From an uncultured Ruminococcus sp. (GTDB lineage Bacteria > Bacillota > Clostridia > Oscillospirales > Ruminococcaceae): DNA of 15,407 nt. Positions within the stretch are counted from its first letter, which is position 1. Every line of letters begins with the position of its first letter. The notes beneath the pieces were generated by a model that did no database searches, had not been told where the DNA came from, and was given only the letters and a program-made list of their open reading frames with translations. Both the position numbers and the translations under genes were made by a program. Where the stretch lies: assembly GCA_934463425.1 (NCBI GenBank), contig CAKSJP010000033.1:1-15407 (forward strand), given 5' to 3'. Below, in pieces: positions 1 through 7,084 of this stretch.

Positions 1-59
1 TTAGTGGGAGCAGACCGTTTCCGATGTGCTCTTTCTATTTTTATGATACACGATTTTTT

Positions 60-91
60 CCGGTTTGTCAAGGGGCAAGCCGGATTTTTTT
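60..91 (+). terminator. Rho-independent terminator for an upstream rightward gene
   Basis: An 8-bp stem (CCGGTTTG at 60-67 pairing with CAAGCCGG at 76-83, one G:U) closes an 8-base loop and is followed by ATTTTTTT (84-91). The T tract lies only on the right, so it should stop transcripts running rightward, which implies a plus-strand gene ending just left of the window. No coding sequence belonging to that gene can be supported inside the window. Confidence 0.7.
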
Positions 92-120
92 GTGGGGTTA
101 TGTAGTTGGTTTTTGGCTGG

Positions 121-474
121 AGAGGGGGGCGATGTGGGCATCGCCCCCTACGAATCCCCCTGTCACCTACGGTGACATCCCCCTTTTCAAGGGGGACGAG
201 AGACTCCTCCGCCTTGACGGGCACCTCCTCTAGGAGAGGAGGCTTTCTTTTGGCTCCTCTACAGAGGAGCTGGCAAGCCGTAGGCTTGACTGAGGAGTCT
301 CGGGCGAACAATGTTCGCCCCTACGGTGAGGTGGTTTACCTTTTTGAAAAGGGCAGGGCGATGTGGGCGGAGAGCCCTATGATCCCTCCGTCTGCTCCTC
401 ACGGAGCATCCACCTCCCTTTTCAAGGGAGGCTTTCGGGCGAACAATGTTCGCCCCTACGGTGGGTAGGGTTTA
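121..474 (+). repeat. Hairpin-module array (B-C-F1-F2-A-B-C-A)
   Basis: No gene is seen here; the stretch is a chain of short perfect hairpins. In order: module B (GGGCGATG...CATCGCCC, about 127-147, then CTACGA); a variable stem GTCACC/GGTGAC (162-176); terminal hairpin TCCCCCTT-TTC-AAGGGGGA (178-196); F1 terminal hairpin CCTCCTCT-AGG-AGAGGAGG (224-242) followed by CTTTCTTTT; F2 hairpins GCTCCTCT-AC-AGAGGAGC (about 253-270) and CAAGCC-GTA-GGCTTG (about 274-288); module A GGGCGAAC-AAT-GTTCGCCC (302-320) then CTACGG; a degenerate B (about 357-383); variable stem TGCTCC/GGAGCA (393-408); terminal hairpin CCTCCCTT-TTC-AAGGGAGG (413-431); and a second A (437-455). Overlapping open frames are shadows of these repeats. 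Confidence 0.9.
224..251 (+). terminator. F1 hairpin with T-rich tail, possible terminator
   Basis: A perfect 8-bp stem CCTCCTCT/AGAGGAGG with an AGG loop is followed directly by CTTTCTTTT. It has the shape of a rightward intrinsic terminator, though the tail is interrupted by a C. An identical copy sits at 8746-8773, downstream of the phosphatase gene. Function is inferred from shape only. Confidence 0.35.
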
Positions 475-690
475 CCCTTTAAAAAGGGATGGGATATATT
501 AAAATTCGTGTACCAAAAACAGAGATTCCCCGGAGGGGGCAGGCGGCTCGCTATCCTTGGGCGAGTCTGCCGTCGCCATTTCCGCTGGGCGACGGGCTGG
601 CTGCTGCCGCCGTAAGGGGAATCGTTTTTCTCCGTTGAATTGGGGGGTAAGGCTCACAGCGAGCACGCTGCGGGCGAACGATGTTCGCCC
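475..690 (+). repeat. D repeat copy 1 plus module A, abutting rnfB
   Basis: It begins with the palindrome CCCTTTAAAAAGGG (475-488), runs through a CGTGTACC motif (about 508) and a CCCCGGAGGGG motif (about 527), then the hairpins CTCGCC/GGCGAG and CGTCGCC/GGCGACG, then a CTCTCCGTTGAATTGGGG-like segment and CACAGCGAGCACGCTG, and ends in module A (672-690). Near-identical D copies lie at about 7560-7743, 11126-11275 and 11343-11458, and an inverted one at about 15153-15330. The A palindrome ends 5 bases from the rnfB stop codon and has lost its usual CTACGG tail, so the element was joined right at the gene end. Confidence 0.85.
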
Positions 691-695
691 CTGCT

Positions 696-1553
696 TTATT
701 CTGCCGCAGTTTTTTCCGCCGGCTTTTCCTTTGCTGGTTCCGGCTTGGGAGCGGTGACCTTCGGCTTGCGCAGATTTTCGATGCACCCTCTGGGGCATTC
801 CTTGGCGCAGAGACCGCAGGATTTACACTTGTCATAGTCGATGACCGGATAGGCGTTTTCGACGATGATTGCCTCGAACTTGCAGACCTTTTCGCACTTT
901 TTACAGCCGATGCAGGAGTTTTTGCAGGACTGCATTGCCGTTTTGCCTGTGTTCCGGGAGGAGCAGCGCACGTCTACCTTTTTCTTTTCCGGGCGCAGTT
1001 CGATGAGACCATTGGGACAGACTTTCGCGCACTTATTGCAGGAGACACACTTTTCCGTGCAGAACACGGCAATGCCGTTCTGGATGGAGATGACATCGTT
1101 TTCACAGACGGAAACGCAGTCCCCCAGTCCGAGACATCCGTAGGCGCAGACACCTGTGCCGCCGTAGAAGCGCTTCGCCGCCGTACAGGACTGCACGCCG
1201 TCAAAGGTAAACTTCCGCTTGGTGGCATCGCAGCTGCCGTTACAGTGGAGCACCGGGATCATCCGCTCGGATGCGGAGACGGAGACCCCCATGATCTCGC
1301 CGATGGCTGCCGCCGCATTTCCGCCGCCGGGGAGACAGGCGTTCATGGGCGCGCCCTTATTGACGATGGCGTCGGCGTAGTCTGCACAGCCGGCATAGCC
1401 GCAGGCACCGCAGTTTGCGCCGGGAAGGGCTTCGGTGATCTTTACGGCGCGCTCGTCCGTCTTGACGGCAAATACCTTAGAGATCACCACCAGCAGGACA
1501 CCGAACACGATGCCCATGACAACAAAAATCAAAATGGGATAGACAAATTCCAT
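696..1553 (-). CDS. rnfB: RnfB, electron-transport complex iron-sulfur subunit
   Basis: Ferredoxin-like subunit of the membrane-bound Rnf complex, which couples ferredoxin oxidation to NAD+ reduction and ion export. The 285-aa protein has an N-terminal membrane helix (residues 5-30). A 4Fe-4S motif typical of RnfB follows (C48, C51, C56, C73), then C136, C140, C146, C150, and three CxxCxxCxxxC clusters starting at C169, C214 and C243. It is longer than the roughly 190-aa enterobacterial RsxB and fits the multi-cluster clostridial form. The K/P/A-rich tail (about 262-285) is low complexity. The start has a good site (GGAGG upstream), and the gene begins 12 bases after rnfA ends. It is the last gene of the operon. 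The stop sits 5 bases from a repeat palindrome, and no T-tailed terminator is seen. Confidence 0.96.
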   Translation of the reverse strand: MEFVYPILIFVVMGIVFGVLLVVISKVFAVKTDERAVKITEALPGANCGACGYAGCADYADAIVNKGAPMNACLPGGGNAAAAIGEIMGVSVSASERMIPVLHCNGSCDATKRKFTFDGVQSCTAAKRFYGGTGVCAYGCLGLGDCVSVCENDVISIQNGIAVFCTEKCVSCNKCAKVCPNGLIELRPEKKKVDVRCSSRNTGKTAMQSCKNSCIGCKKCEKVCKFEAIIVENAYPVIDYDKCKSCGLCAKECPRGCIENLRKPKVTAPKPEPAKEKPAEKTAAE

Positions 1554-1565
1554 GGCACATCCTCC

Positions 1566-2150
1566 TTACTGTCCCAGGCCGCCGAAGCCCAGAAAGCTCA
1601 TGGACACAATGGCTGCCGCGATCAGCGTCGCCGGAACGCCCCGGAACATCTTCGGGGTGTCGCCGTCCGCGTCGTCCACACGGGAGCGGACACCGGAAAA
1701 GATCACCATCGCCAGGGCAAAGCCCACGCCGGAGAACACGGCATTCACCAGAGACTGTCCGAAGCTGTAGCTTTCGTCAATGTTCATAATGGTCACGCCC
1801 AGTACGGCGCAGTTGGTGGTAATCAGAGGCAGGTATACGCCCAGGGTCTTATACAGGGGCGGCATCAGCTTTTTGATGACCATTTCCAACAGCTGGACAA
1901 ACACGGCAATGACCAGGATAAACGCCACTGTCCGGAGATAAGTCAGCTCCAGGGGCTTCAGAATGAAGTAGTAGATGGGATAGGTGCACAGGGATGCGCA
2001 CAGCATGACGAAAACTACCGCAGCGCCCATGCCCACGCTGGAATCCAGCTTTTTCGATACGCCCAGGAACGGGCAGCAGCCGTAGAACTTCGACAGAACG
2101 AAGTTATTGGTCAGCACGGCGGCAATGATGATTGCAATATAGGTACTCAT
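1566..2150 (-). CDS. rnfA: RnfA, Rnf complex membrane subunit
   Basis: Integral membrane subunit of the Rnf complex (RnfA/NqrE family), 194 aa, expected to have six transmembrane helices. The conserved N-terminal NNFVLSKFYGCCPFLG motif carries C25/C26, and TTNCAVLG carries C114. In this family such half-membrane cysteines, together with those of RnfE, hold an intramembrane 2Fe-2S centre that passes electrons between the two sides; that role is family knowledge. The start overlaps the rnfE stop by 4 bases and has a GAGGAGG site upstream, which suggests translational coupling. Length and motifs are normal for the family. Confidence 0.96.
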   Translation of the reverse strand: MSTYIAIIIAAVLTNNFVLSKFYGCCPFLGVSKKLDSSVGMGAAVVFVMLCASLCTYPIYYFILKPLELTYLRTVAFILVIAVFVQLLEMVIKKLMPPLYKTLGVYLPLITTNCAVLGVTIMNIDESYSFGQSLVNAVFSGVGFALAMVIFSGVRSRVDDADGDTPKMFRGVPATLIAAAIVSMSFLGFGGLGQ

Positions 2151-2812
2151 GCGTCAGCCTCCTCACACTTTGCGTGACATGCCGCCGCATTGGGGCAGCC
2201 TGCGCAGCCGATCTTCTTCGGCGGCTGCTTTTTGGACAGGGCACAGACCACGGCGATCACAAAGCCCAGCACCAGAAAGCCGCCTGCCGGCATAACGAAC
2301 AGGGACATGGTATGTCCCACCATGCCCGGGATGGTCAGTCCGAACCAGGTGCCGCTGCCCAGGATCTCCCGGACGCTTCCCATAAGGAACAGCGCCAGGG
2401 TAAAGCCCAGACCCATGCCGGCGCCGTCCAGCGCCGAAGCCAGCACGTTGTTCTTGGAGGCGAACATTTCCGCCCGTCCCAGAATGATGCAGTTTACGGT
2501 GATGAGCTCCAGGAATGCCCCCAGGCTGGTATACAGCGCCGGGACAAAGCCATGCACCAGGAACTGGATAACGGTCACAAAGGACGCGATAATGACAATA
2601 TAACAGGGAAGCTTCACCTGCTCGGGGATCACCTTTCGCAGCAGGGAGATCACGATATTGGAGCAGATCAGCACGAACATGGTAGACAAGCCCATGCCGA
2701 TGCCGTTAAATGCTGCTGTTGTGACTGCCAATGTAGGACACATGCCCAGCAGTCCCACCAGCGTGGGGTTTTCTTTCAGGATACCCTTTGTAAATTCTTT
2801 TCCGTAGTTCAT
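2147..2812 (-). CDS. rnfE: RnfE, Rnf complex membrane subunit
   Basis: Second RnfA-like membrane subunit (RnfE/NqrD family), 221 aa, with about six membrane segments. Conserved GMCPTLAV (C25) and TVNCIILG (C108) supply the cysteines thought to share an intramembrane iron-sulfur centre with RnfA. After the last helix (ending about 190) comes a cytosolic-looking tail with four cysteines, C203, C206, C212 and C216 (CxxCx5Cx3C), which is not part of the family core. The gene overlaps rnfG by 4 bases (ATGA junction) and rnfA by 4 bases. The GGAGG site lies inside the end of rnfG. Confidence 0.96.
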   Translation of the reverse strand: MNYGKEFTKGILKENPTLVGLLGMCPTLAVTTAAFNGIGMGLSTMFVLICSNIVISLLRKVIPEQVKLPCYIVIIASFVTVIQFLVHGFVPALYTSLGAFLELITVNCIILGRAEMFASKNNVLASALDGAGMGLGFTLALFLMGSVREILGSGTWFGLTIPGMVGHTMSLFVMPAGGFLVLGFVIAVVCALSKKQPPKKIGCAGCPNAAACHAKCEEADA

Positions 2813-3378
2813 GCGCCGGTCACCTCCTGATTTGCGCGGACTGTGGCAAGGGCGCAGGTCACGGCTGCCTTCATGCCCTTGGAAGAATAGGTCGCACCGG
2901 TGATATTATCCACGCCGTTTACGGCATCGCTGTCCGACAGACCCACCAGGTTATCTGTCAGCAGTTCCGGGTTGGACTGTACCTTGGTACCCAGACCCGG
3001 TGTCTCGGAAACGGTGACGAAGGACACGCCGGTCACAGCGCCGTCTGCATCTACGCCGACAACCACCTGGAGACCGCCCTTATTATAGCCGTCTGCGGTG
3101 ACCAGCACGGCGAACTGTCCCTTTTCATCCTGGTACAGTCCGGTGGCGGAAGCCTTTTCGTTATTCTCCGGGGTAAAGCCGGCGATCTCTGTGAATGTGC
3201 CGGCATCGGGCAGCTGCTGCAGGCTGGTCTGGATGGCATCCGCTTCGGCTGCGGCGATCTTATCCTTGGTCACCATGTTTGCCAGTGCCAGGAAAGCGCA
3301 GCAGACGGCGCAGATCACTGCCAGCACCAGAGGCGGCAGGAGCATTGTCTTTACGCCGGATGTTTTCTGTTCTGCCAT
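2809..3378 (-). CDS. rnfG: RnfG, covalent-FMN subunit of Rnf
   Basis: RnfG (NqrC-like), 189 aa: one N-terminal membrane helix (about 12-35) and an extracytoplasmic FMN-binding domain. The family motif SETPGLG is at 124-130. The flavinylation motif D157-N-I-T-G-A-T163 matches Dxx(S/T)GAT, and T163 is the expected site of covalent FMN attachment by ApbE, whose gene lies upstream in the same direction. The start codon is 1 base after the rnfD stop, with an AGGAGG site inside the rnfD end. Electrons are expected to pass through this flavin to RnfD and the other membrane subunits. Confidence 0.95.
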   Translation of the reverse strand: MAEQKTSGVKTMLLPPLVLAVICAVCCAFLALANMVTKDKIAAAEADAIQTSLQQLPDAGTFTEIAGFTPENNEKASATGLYQDEKGQFAVLVTADGYNKGGLQVVVGVDADGAVTGVSFVTVSETPGLGTKVQSNPELLTDNLVGLSDSDAVNGVDNITGATYSSKGMKAAVTCALATVRANQEVTGA

Positions 3379-3379
3379 G

Positions 3380-4375
3380 TTATTTCGCCTCCTTTTTCTC
3401 GATGGGCTTTGCGCCGAAAGGATGGGTCATGGTCAGCTTATCGATATACGGAGTCAGCAGATTCATGAGCAGGATGGAGAAGGAGCAGCCCTCCGGCATA
3501 TTGGCAAATTCGCGGATGACGAAGGTCAGCACCGCGCAGCCCAGGCCGAAGATCAGCTTGCCCTTTCCGGTGATGGGTGTGGTCACATAGTCAGTCGCCA
3601 TAAAGAATGCGCCCAGGATGACACCGCCGCTGAGGAGGGCGTAGAGCACGTCGGTCATTTCGCCGCCGGTGGCGAGGGTATAGCACAGCTCCAGGACAGC
3701 CAGGCCGCCCAGGTATGCCGCCGGGGTATGCCAGGAGATAATGCCCATGACCAGCAGGAAAATGCCGCCGATGAGCAGTGCCAGGGCGGAGGTCTCACCG
3801 AGAGAGCCGCCCACGCTGCCCAGGAACAGGTCTGTCAGGCTGGCATTTCCGGAGGCGAGGGGTGTTGCGCCGGTGACGCCGTCGGCGAGTCGGGGATTAT
3901 CCATGAGCAGCTTCACGATGAAATTGCTGCCGCGGTAATAGAAGGGCTTCACCCAGGTGGTCATATCGCCGCCGAAGGACAACAGCAGGAACACGCGTCC
4001 GGTGATGGCCGGGTTTGCGAAGTTACAGCCCAGGCCGCCGAACAGCTGTTTTACCACAGCCACGGCGAAGACGCAGCCGATGGCAGCTTCCCACAGGGGC
4101 AGTGTCACAGGCAGGTTCAGTGCCAGGAGCACGCCGGTGAGCATAGCGCTGCCGTCCGTGACGGTGACTTCTTTTTGCATCAGCTTCTGACAGACCAGTT
4201 CGGTGAACATGCTGATGACGGCGCAGTACACGACCATGAACAGGGCGCGCGGGCCGAAGACCACGGTCGCCGCCGCGATCGCCGGCACAAGTGCCAGCAC
4301 CACCAACAGCATGATCTTTTGTGTGGTCATGCCGCTCCGCACATGAGGTGACGGAGAAATTGTAAGTAATGACAT
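3380..4375 (-). CDS. rnfD: RnfD, membrane subunit with covalent FMN
   Basis: RnfD (NqrB-like), 331 aa, polytopic membrane protein with about nine to ten hydrophobic segments. It starts MSLLTISPSPHVRSG, where the SPSPHVR stretch is typical of the family. The flavinylation motif D165-G-V-T-G-A-T171 fits Dxx(S/T)GAT, so T171 is the likely FMN-threonine. Conserved stretches include TDGSAMLTGVLLALNLP (about 73-89) and the glycine-rich NPAITGR region (121-127). A GGAGG site lies 10 bases before the start. Unlike the other junctions in this operon, 155 bases containing repeat modules separate it from rnfC, so its expression may be partly uncoupled from rnfC. Confidence 0.96.
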   Translation of the reverse strand: MSLLTISPSPHVRSGMTTQKIMLLVVLALVPAIAAATVVFGPRALFMVVYCAVISMFTELVCQKLMQKEVTVTDGSAMLTGVLLALNLPVTLPLWEAAIGCVFAVAVVKQLFGGLGCNFANPAITGRVFLLLSFGGDMTTWVKPFYYRGSNFIVKLLMDNPRLADGVTGATPLASGNASLTDLFLGSVGGSLGETSALALLIGGIFLLVMGIISWHTPAAYLGGLAVLELCYTLATGGEMTDVLYALLSGGVILGAFFMATDYVTTPITGKGKLIFGLGCAVLTFVIREFANMPEGCSFSILLMNLLTPYIDKLTMTHPFGAKPIEKKEAK

Positions 4376-4430
4376 GGTTTATCATCCTCCATGAGTTTTT
4401 ATTTTTTGGGGTTGGGGTGGATTTTTTCTT

Positions 4431-4530
4431 GGGTGAGATTTCCCTTGGACGGCGGGGCGATGTGGGCATCGCCCCCTACGAGATCCCCCTCTACAGAGGA
4501 GGTGGCAGCCGCTGGCTGACTGAGGAGGCT
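4431..4530 (-). repeat. Repeat modules B and F2 inside the rnf operon
   Basis: The rnfC-rnfD gap contains module B (GGGGCGATG at 4454-4462, TGGG loop, CATCGCCCC at 4467-4475, then CTACGA), followed by an F2-type unit lying in the minus direction: hairpin CAGCC-GCT-GGCTG (4506-4518) and a CCTCTAC-AGAGGAGG stem (about 4486-4502). The F2 end at 4530 touches the rnfC stop codon (4531-4533). The left flank of B (GATTTCCCTTGG) matches the flank of the B copy at about 5875, upstream of rnfC, so the two gaps share more than the palindrome. Confidence 0.85.
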
Positions 4531-5817
4531 TTACTTCTTAATGCTGGACATATAGAATGCCTTTGCCAGCTGGTTGGTCTCTGCCACGGGGCGTTTTGCC
4601 GGGCAGGCGTAGGTGCAGCAGCCGCAGTTCATGCACAGGGTCACTTTCAGCTTACCCAGGGCTTCGCTGTCTTCCCGGCGGAATGCCTTTGCGATCTCCG
4701 TGGGCATGAGCCGCAGGGGACAGGCGTGGACGCATCTGCCGCAGTGGATGCAGGCGGACGGCTCTGGAGAGACGAATTTTTCCAGTGCCAGCACTGCGTT
4801 ATTGGCTTTCAGGATGGGGTCGGCGGTATCGGGGATGGCGATACCCATCATAGGGCCGCCGTACAGCAGCTTTTTCGCGCGTTCCATATCGCACCGGGCA
4901 AAATCCAGCACATCCTGCACCGGTGTTCCCATGGGGACGATCACGTTACAGGGGTTTCCCACAGCATCGCCGTCTACGGTCACCATGCGCTGCACCATAG
5001 GCATGCCGGTCTTGAGGTAGCGGCTGAGGAATGCCACAGAGGAGACGTTCATAACAATAACGCCCTGGTCTGCCGGAAGCTGGCCTTCCATGACGATACG
5101 CCCCAGGGTGTGATAGATCAGGACTTTTTCTGCGCCCTGGGGATAAGTTGTGGGCAGGGAGAAGATCCGGATCTCCGGGTGGGGCTTGGCTTTTTCCGTG
5201 AGGACGCGGATGGCTTCGGGCTTATTGGTCTCGATGCCGATGACGGCCTTGGGGATATGCAGCCAGTGCAGCACCTGGAGCACGCCGTCCAGGACTTCTT
5301 CCGGGGCTTCTACCATCTGGCGGTAGTCGGAAGTGATATAGGGTTCACATTCGGCGGCGTTGATGACCAGGGTATCTACCGTCTGTTTGGGGTTCAGCTT
5401 CACATGGGTGGGGAAGCTTGCGCCGCCCATACCCACCAGGCCGCTCTCCCGAACGGCTTTGAGGAAGCTCTCCTTATCGGTCACGGCAGGCGGACAGACA
5501 TCGGGACAGACGGTCTGCTGTCCGTCGGTCTCGATCTCCACCATGGGACATGTTCTGCCGTTGGACATGCGGTAGGTGGTCACGGCTTTTACCGTGCCGG
5601 ACACGCCGGAATGAATGGGCGCTGACATGAAGGCATCGGTGTCGCCGATCTTCTGTCCGACCAGCACGGTATCTTTCGGCTTTACCACCGGGGCACAGGG
5701 TGCGCCGATGTGCATGCTCATGGGAATCCGCACCAGTTTCGGCAGGGGCAGCGGCACGGACGCGCATTTTTCGGTATTCTTATGGTGCGCCAGGTGCACA
5801 CCATGCAGTTTTTTCAT
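4531..5817 (-). CDS. rnfC: RnfC, NADH-binding iron-sulfur/FMN subunit
   Basis: Peripheral cytoplasmic subunit thought to be the NAD+ reduction site. The 428-aa protein carries the Rossmann-like flavin/NADH motif GLVGMGGASFP (126-136), the NAAECEPY motif (153-160), and two 4Fe-4S motifs near the C terminus: C356/C359/C362/C366 and C395/C398/C401/C405. The start at 5817 is chosen because AGGAG lies 9 bases upstream and the protein then begins MKKLHGVHLAHHKN. The frame is open to 5907, but those 30 extra codons read through repeat DNA and are proline/arginine-rich. The order rnfCDGEAB is the usual clostridial one. No convincing promoter was found between apbE and rnfC. Confidence 0.95.
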   Translation of the reverse strand: MKKLHGVHLAHHKNTEKCASVPLPLPKLVRIPMSMHIGAPCAPVVKPKDTVLVGQKIGDTDAFMSAPIHSGVSGTVKAVTTYRMSNGRTCPMVEIETDGQQTVCPDVCPPAVTDKESFLKAVRESGLVGMGGASFPTHVKLNPKQTVDTLVINAAECEPYITSDYRQMVEAPEEVLDGVLQVLHWLHIPKAVIGIETNKPEAIRVLTEKAKPHPEIRIFSLPTTYPQGAEKVLIYHTLGRIVMEGQLPADQGVIVMNVSSVAFLSRYLKTGMPMVQRMVTVDGDAVGNPCNVIVPMGTPVQDVLDFARCDMERAKKLLYGGPMMGIAIPDTADPILKANNAVLALEKFVSPEPSACIHCGRCVHACPLRLMPTEIAKAFRREDSEALGKLKVTLCMNCGCCTYACPAKRPVAETNQLAKAFYMSSIKK

Positions 5818-5869
5818 ATGGGTTTGCTCCTTTCTTGGGTTGGGTGGGGTGATTGGGGGGTGTATTGAT

Positions 5870-6060
5870 GGTGGGATTTTCCTTGGGCGGCGGGGCGATG
5901 TGGGCATCGCCCCCTACGATCCCTCCGGCGCTGCGCGCCACCTCCCTTTTCAAGGGAGGCTTGCGGGCGAACGATGTTCGCCCCTACGGTGGGGTGGTTT
6001 ACCTTTGGGGTGGGGCGATGTAGGCATCGCCCCCTACGAATCCCTCTGCCCGAAACACCT
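5870..6060 (+). repeat. Repeat array B-C-A-B between apbE and rnfC
   Basis: Module B (about 5892-5912) is followed by variable stem GGCGC-TGC-GCGCC (5927-5939), terminal hairpin CCTCCCTT-TTC-AAGGGAGG (5941-5959), module A (5965-5983) and another B (about 6011-6035). All lie on the plus strand, antisense to apbE and rnfC. They fill most of the 267-base gap in what is otherwise a co-directional apbE-rnf gene string. Confidence 0.85.
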
Positions 6061-6084
6061 GAAAAGTTTTTTCCTAGGGTGGGG

Positions 6085-7044
6085 TTATTGGGAGGGGGTA
6101 AAGTCAATGTTATCACTAAGGTAGAGAGTTCCGGCGGTGTCCTGGGCAACGATCTGGTAGTCCTCCTGATGAAGGTGCTGTTCCAGTCCGGCCGTGCCTT
6201 CCATCCAGATCAGGGTGGAGAGGAAGTCGGACTTTATGCCGCTGTCGCAGAACACAGTCACGGTGGTGAGGTCGGATTCTGCCGGCATTCCGGTTCTGGG
6301 GTCGAGAATGTGGCAGTATTTCTTTCCGTCATCCGCAATAAAATACCGTTCATAGCCGCCGGAGGTGGACAGCAGACAACTGGTAGTTGACACCGTACCC
6401 AGAACACCGTTGCTGTCGGGGTCGCGGATCTCAATGCGGAAGGGTTCGCCGCCGGGCTTTTCGCCGTAGCACAAAATGGAAGATGTCATGGAGACAGTTC
6501 CCCAGGTCGTCTCGCCGGAAGCGTCCAGGGCGGCGCGCACCTGATCCAGGGCGTAGCCTTTTCCCACCGCGCCGCAGTCCAGCTGTGCGCCGTCAGTCAA
6601 TGCAACGGTATTGTCTCTGACGGTCAGGTGGGAGGGGGAGATGGTGGGGAGCACTTCTGCCAGTTCTGCCGCTGTGGGGACATGGGGCGCATCTGTGGTA
6701 ATGCCCCAGAGCTTTGTGAGCCGACCCACGGTGAGGTCTACCCGGCTGCCGTACTGCTGCTGCAGGGCGGCGGTCTGGGTGACGAGAGGACAGACGGCGT
6801 TTTCTCCGGAAAGCGTGCCCTCGCGGTTCAGCCGGGACACGGCGCTGTCGTCGTCATAGGAATCCAGTGCCGCGGACAGGGTCTGGAGGGTGGAGACCGT
6901 TTCGGCGGTATCGCCGCCGTGCAGGGAAATGGTGCAGGCGGTATCCATCACCCAGATGGTGTCAGTCTGCGCCGTTTCGGCAGGTGTGCCGCAGGCGGTC
7001 AGCAGCAGGGGAAGTGCCGTGAAAAGTTTTTTCCAGCGAATCAT
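6085..7044 (-). CDS. apbE: ApbE, FAD:protein FMN transferase lipoprotein
   Basis: Flavin transferase that moves FMN from FAD onto a threonine in Dxx(S/T)GAT motifs; the likely substrates are RnfG T163 and RnfD T171. From the start at 7044 it is 319 aa and begins MIRWKKLFTALPLLLTAC, a lipoprotein signal peptide with lipobox LTAC, so it would be anchored outside the membrane. Family motifs in order: MDTACTISL, YDDDSAVSRLN, the FAD-binding DCGAVGKGYALD, STSGGYERYF, HILDPRTGMP and SDFLSTLIWMEG. An in-frame ATG at 7074 gives ten more residues. I prefer 7044 because the signal peptide is then of normal shape, but neither start has a strong ribosome site. The gene lies upstream of rnfC on the same strand. 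Confidence 0.9.
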   Translation of the reverse strand: MIRWKKLFTALPLLLTACGTPAETAQTDTIWVMDTACTISLHGGDTAETVSTLQTLSAALDSYDDDSAVSRLNREGTLSGENAVCPLVTQTAALQQQYGSRVDLTVGRLTKLWGITTDAPHVPTAAELAEVLPTISPSHLTVRDNTVALTDGAQLDCGAVGKGYALDQVRAALDASGETTWGTVSMTSSILCYGEKPGGEPFRIEIRDPDSNGVLGTVSTTSCLLSTSGGYERYFIADDGKKYCHILDPRTGMPAESDLTTVTVFCDSGIKSDFLSTLIWMEGTAGLEQHLHQEDYQIVAQDTAGTLYLSDNIDFTPSQ

Positions 7045-7084
7045 AAAAACATCTTTCTTTTCCTTGGGAAACATGGTATAATAG

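Noticed and set aside
1..59. Partial gene at the left edge
   Set aside because: Neither strand gives a supportable reading; only the terminator at 60-91 hints at an upstream gene outside the window.
106..468. Open frames over the repeat arrays, e.g. a 120-aa plus-strand frame
   Set aside because: Their peptides (RANNVRPYG, GEQCSPLR, VLAVSPTP-like strings) are translations of hairpin modules and recur in several frames and places; none has a proper ribosome site or domain.
499..835. Minus-strand frames of 94-99 aa downstream of rnfB
   Set aside because: They read the D repeat and overlap the end of rnfB; the same arginine/serine-rich strings appear wherever D occurs.
681..2177. 498-aa plus-strand frame opposite rnfB and rnfA
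   Set aside because: It is antisense to well-supported genes, histidine/glutamine-rich, and arises from GC-rich codon bias on the opposite strand.
5818..5907. Longer RnfC start 30 codons upstream
   Set aside because: The extension reads repeat-flank DNA into a Pro/Arg-rich peptide, and the downstream ATG has a good AGGAG site. A matching peptide beginning MPTSPRRPR starts near 4469 in the other repeat gap, showing that it comes from the repeat.
6060..7034. Direct repeat TGAAAAGTTTTTTCC at about 6060 and 7020 flanking apbE
   Set aside because: It is short and low complexity, and the right copy lies inside the apbE coding sequence; it could be chance, and nothing else suggests a mobile apbE.
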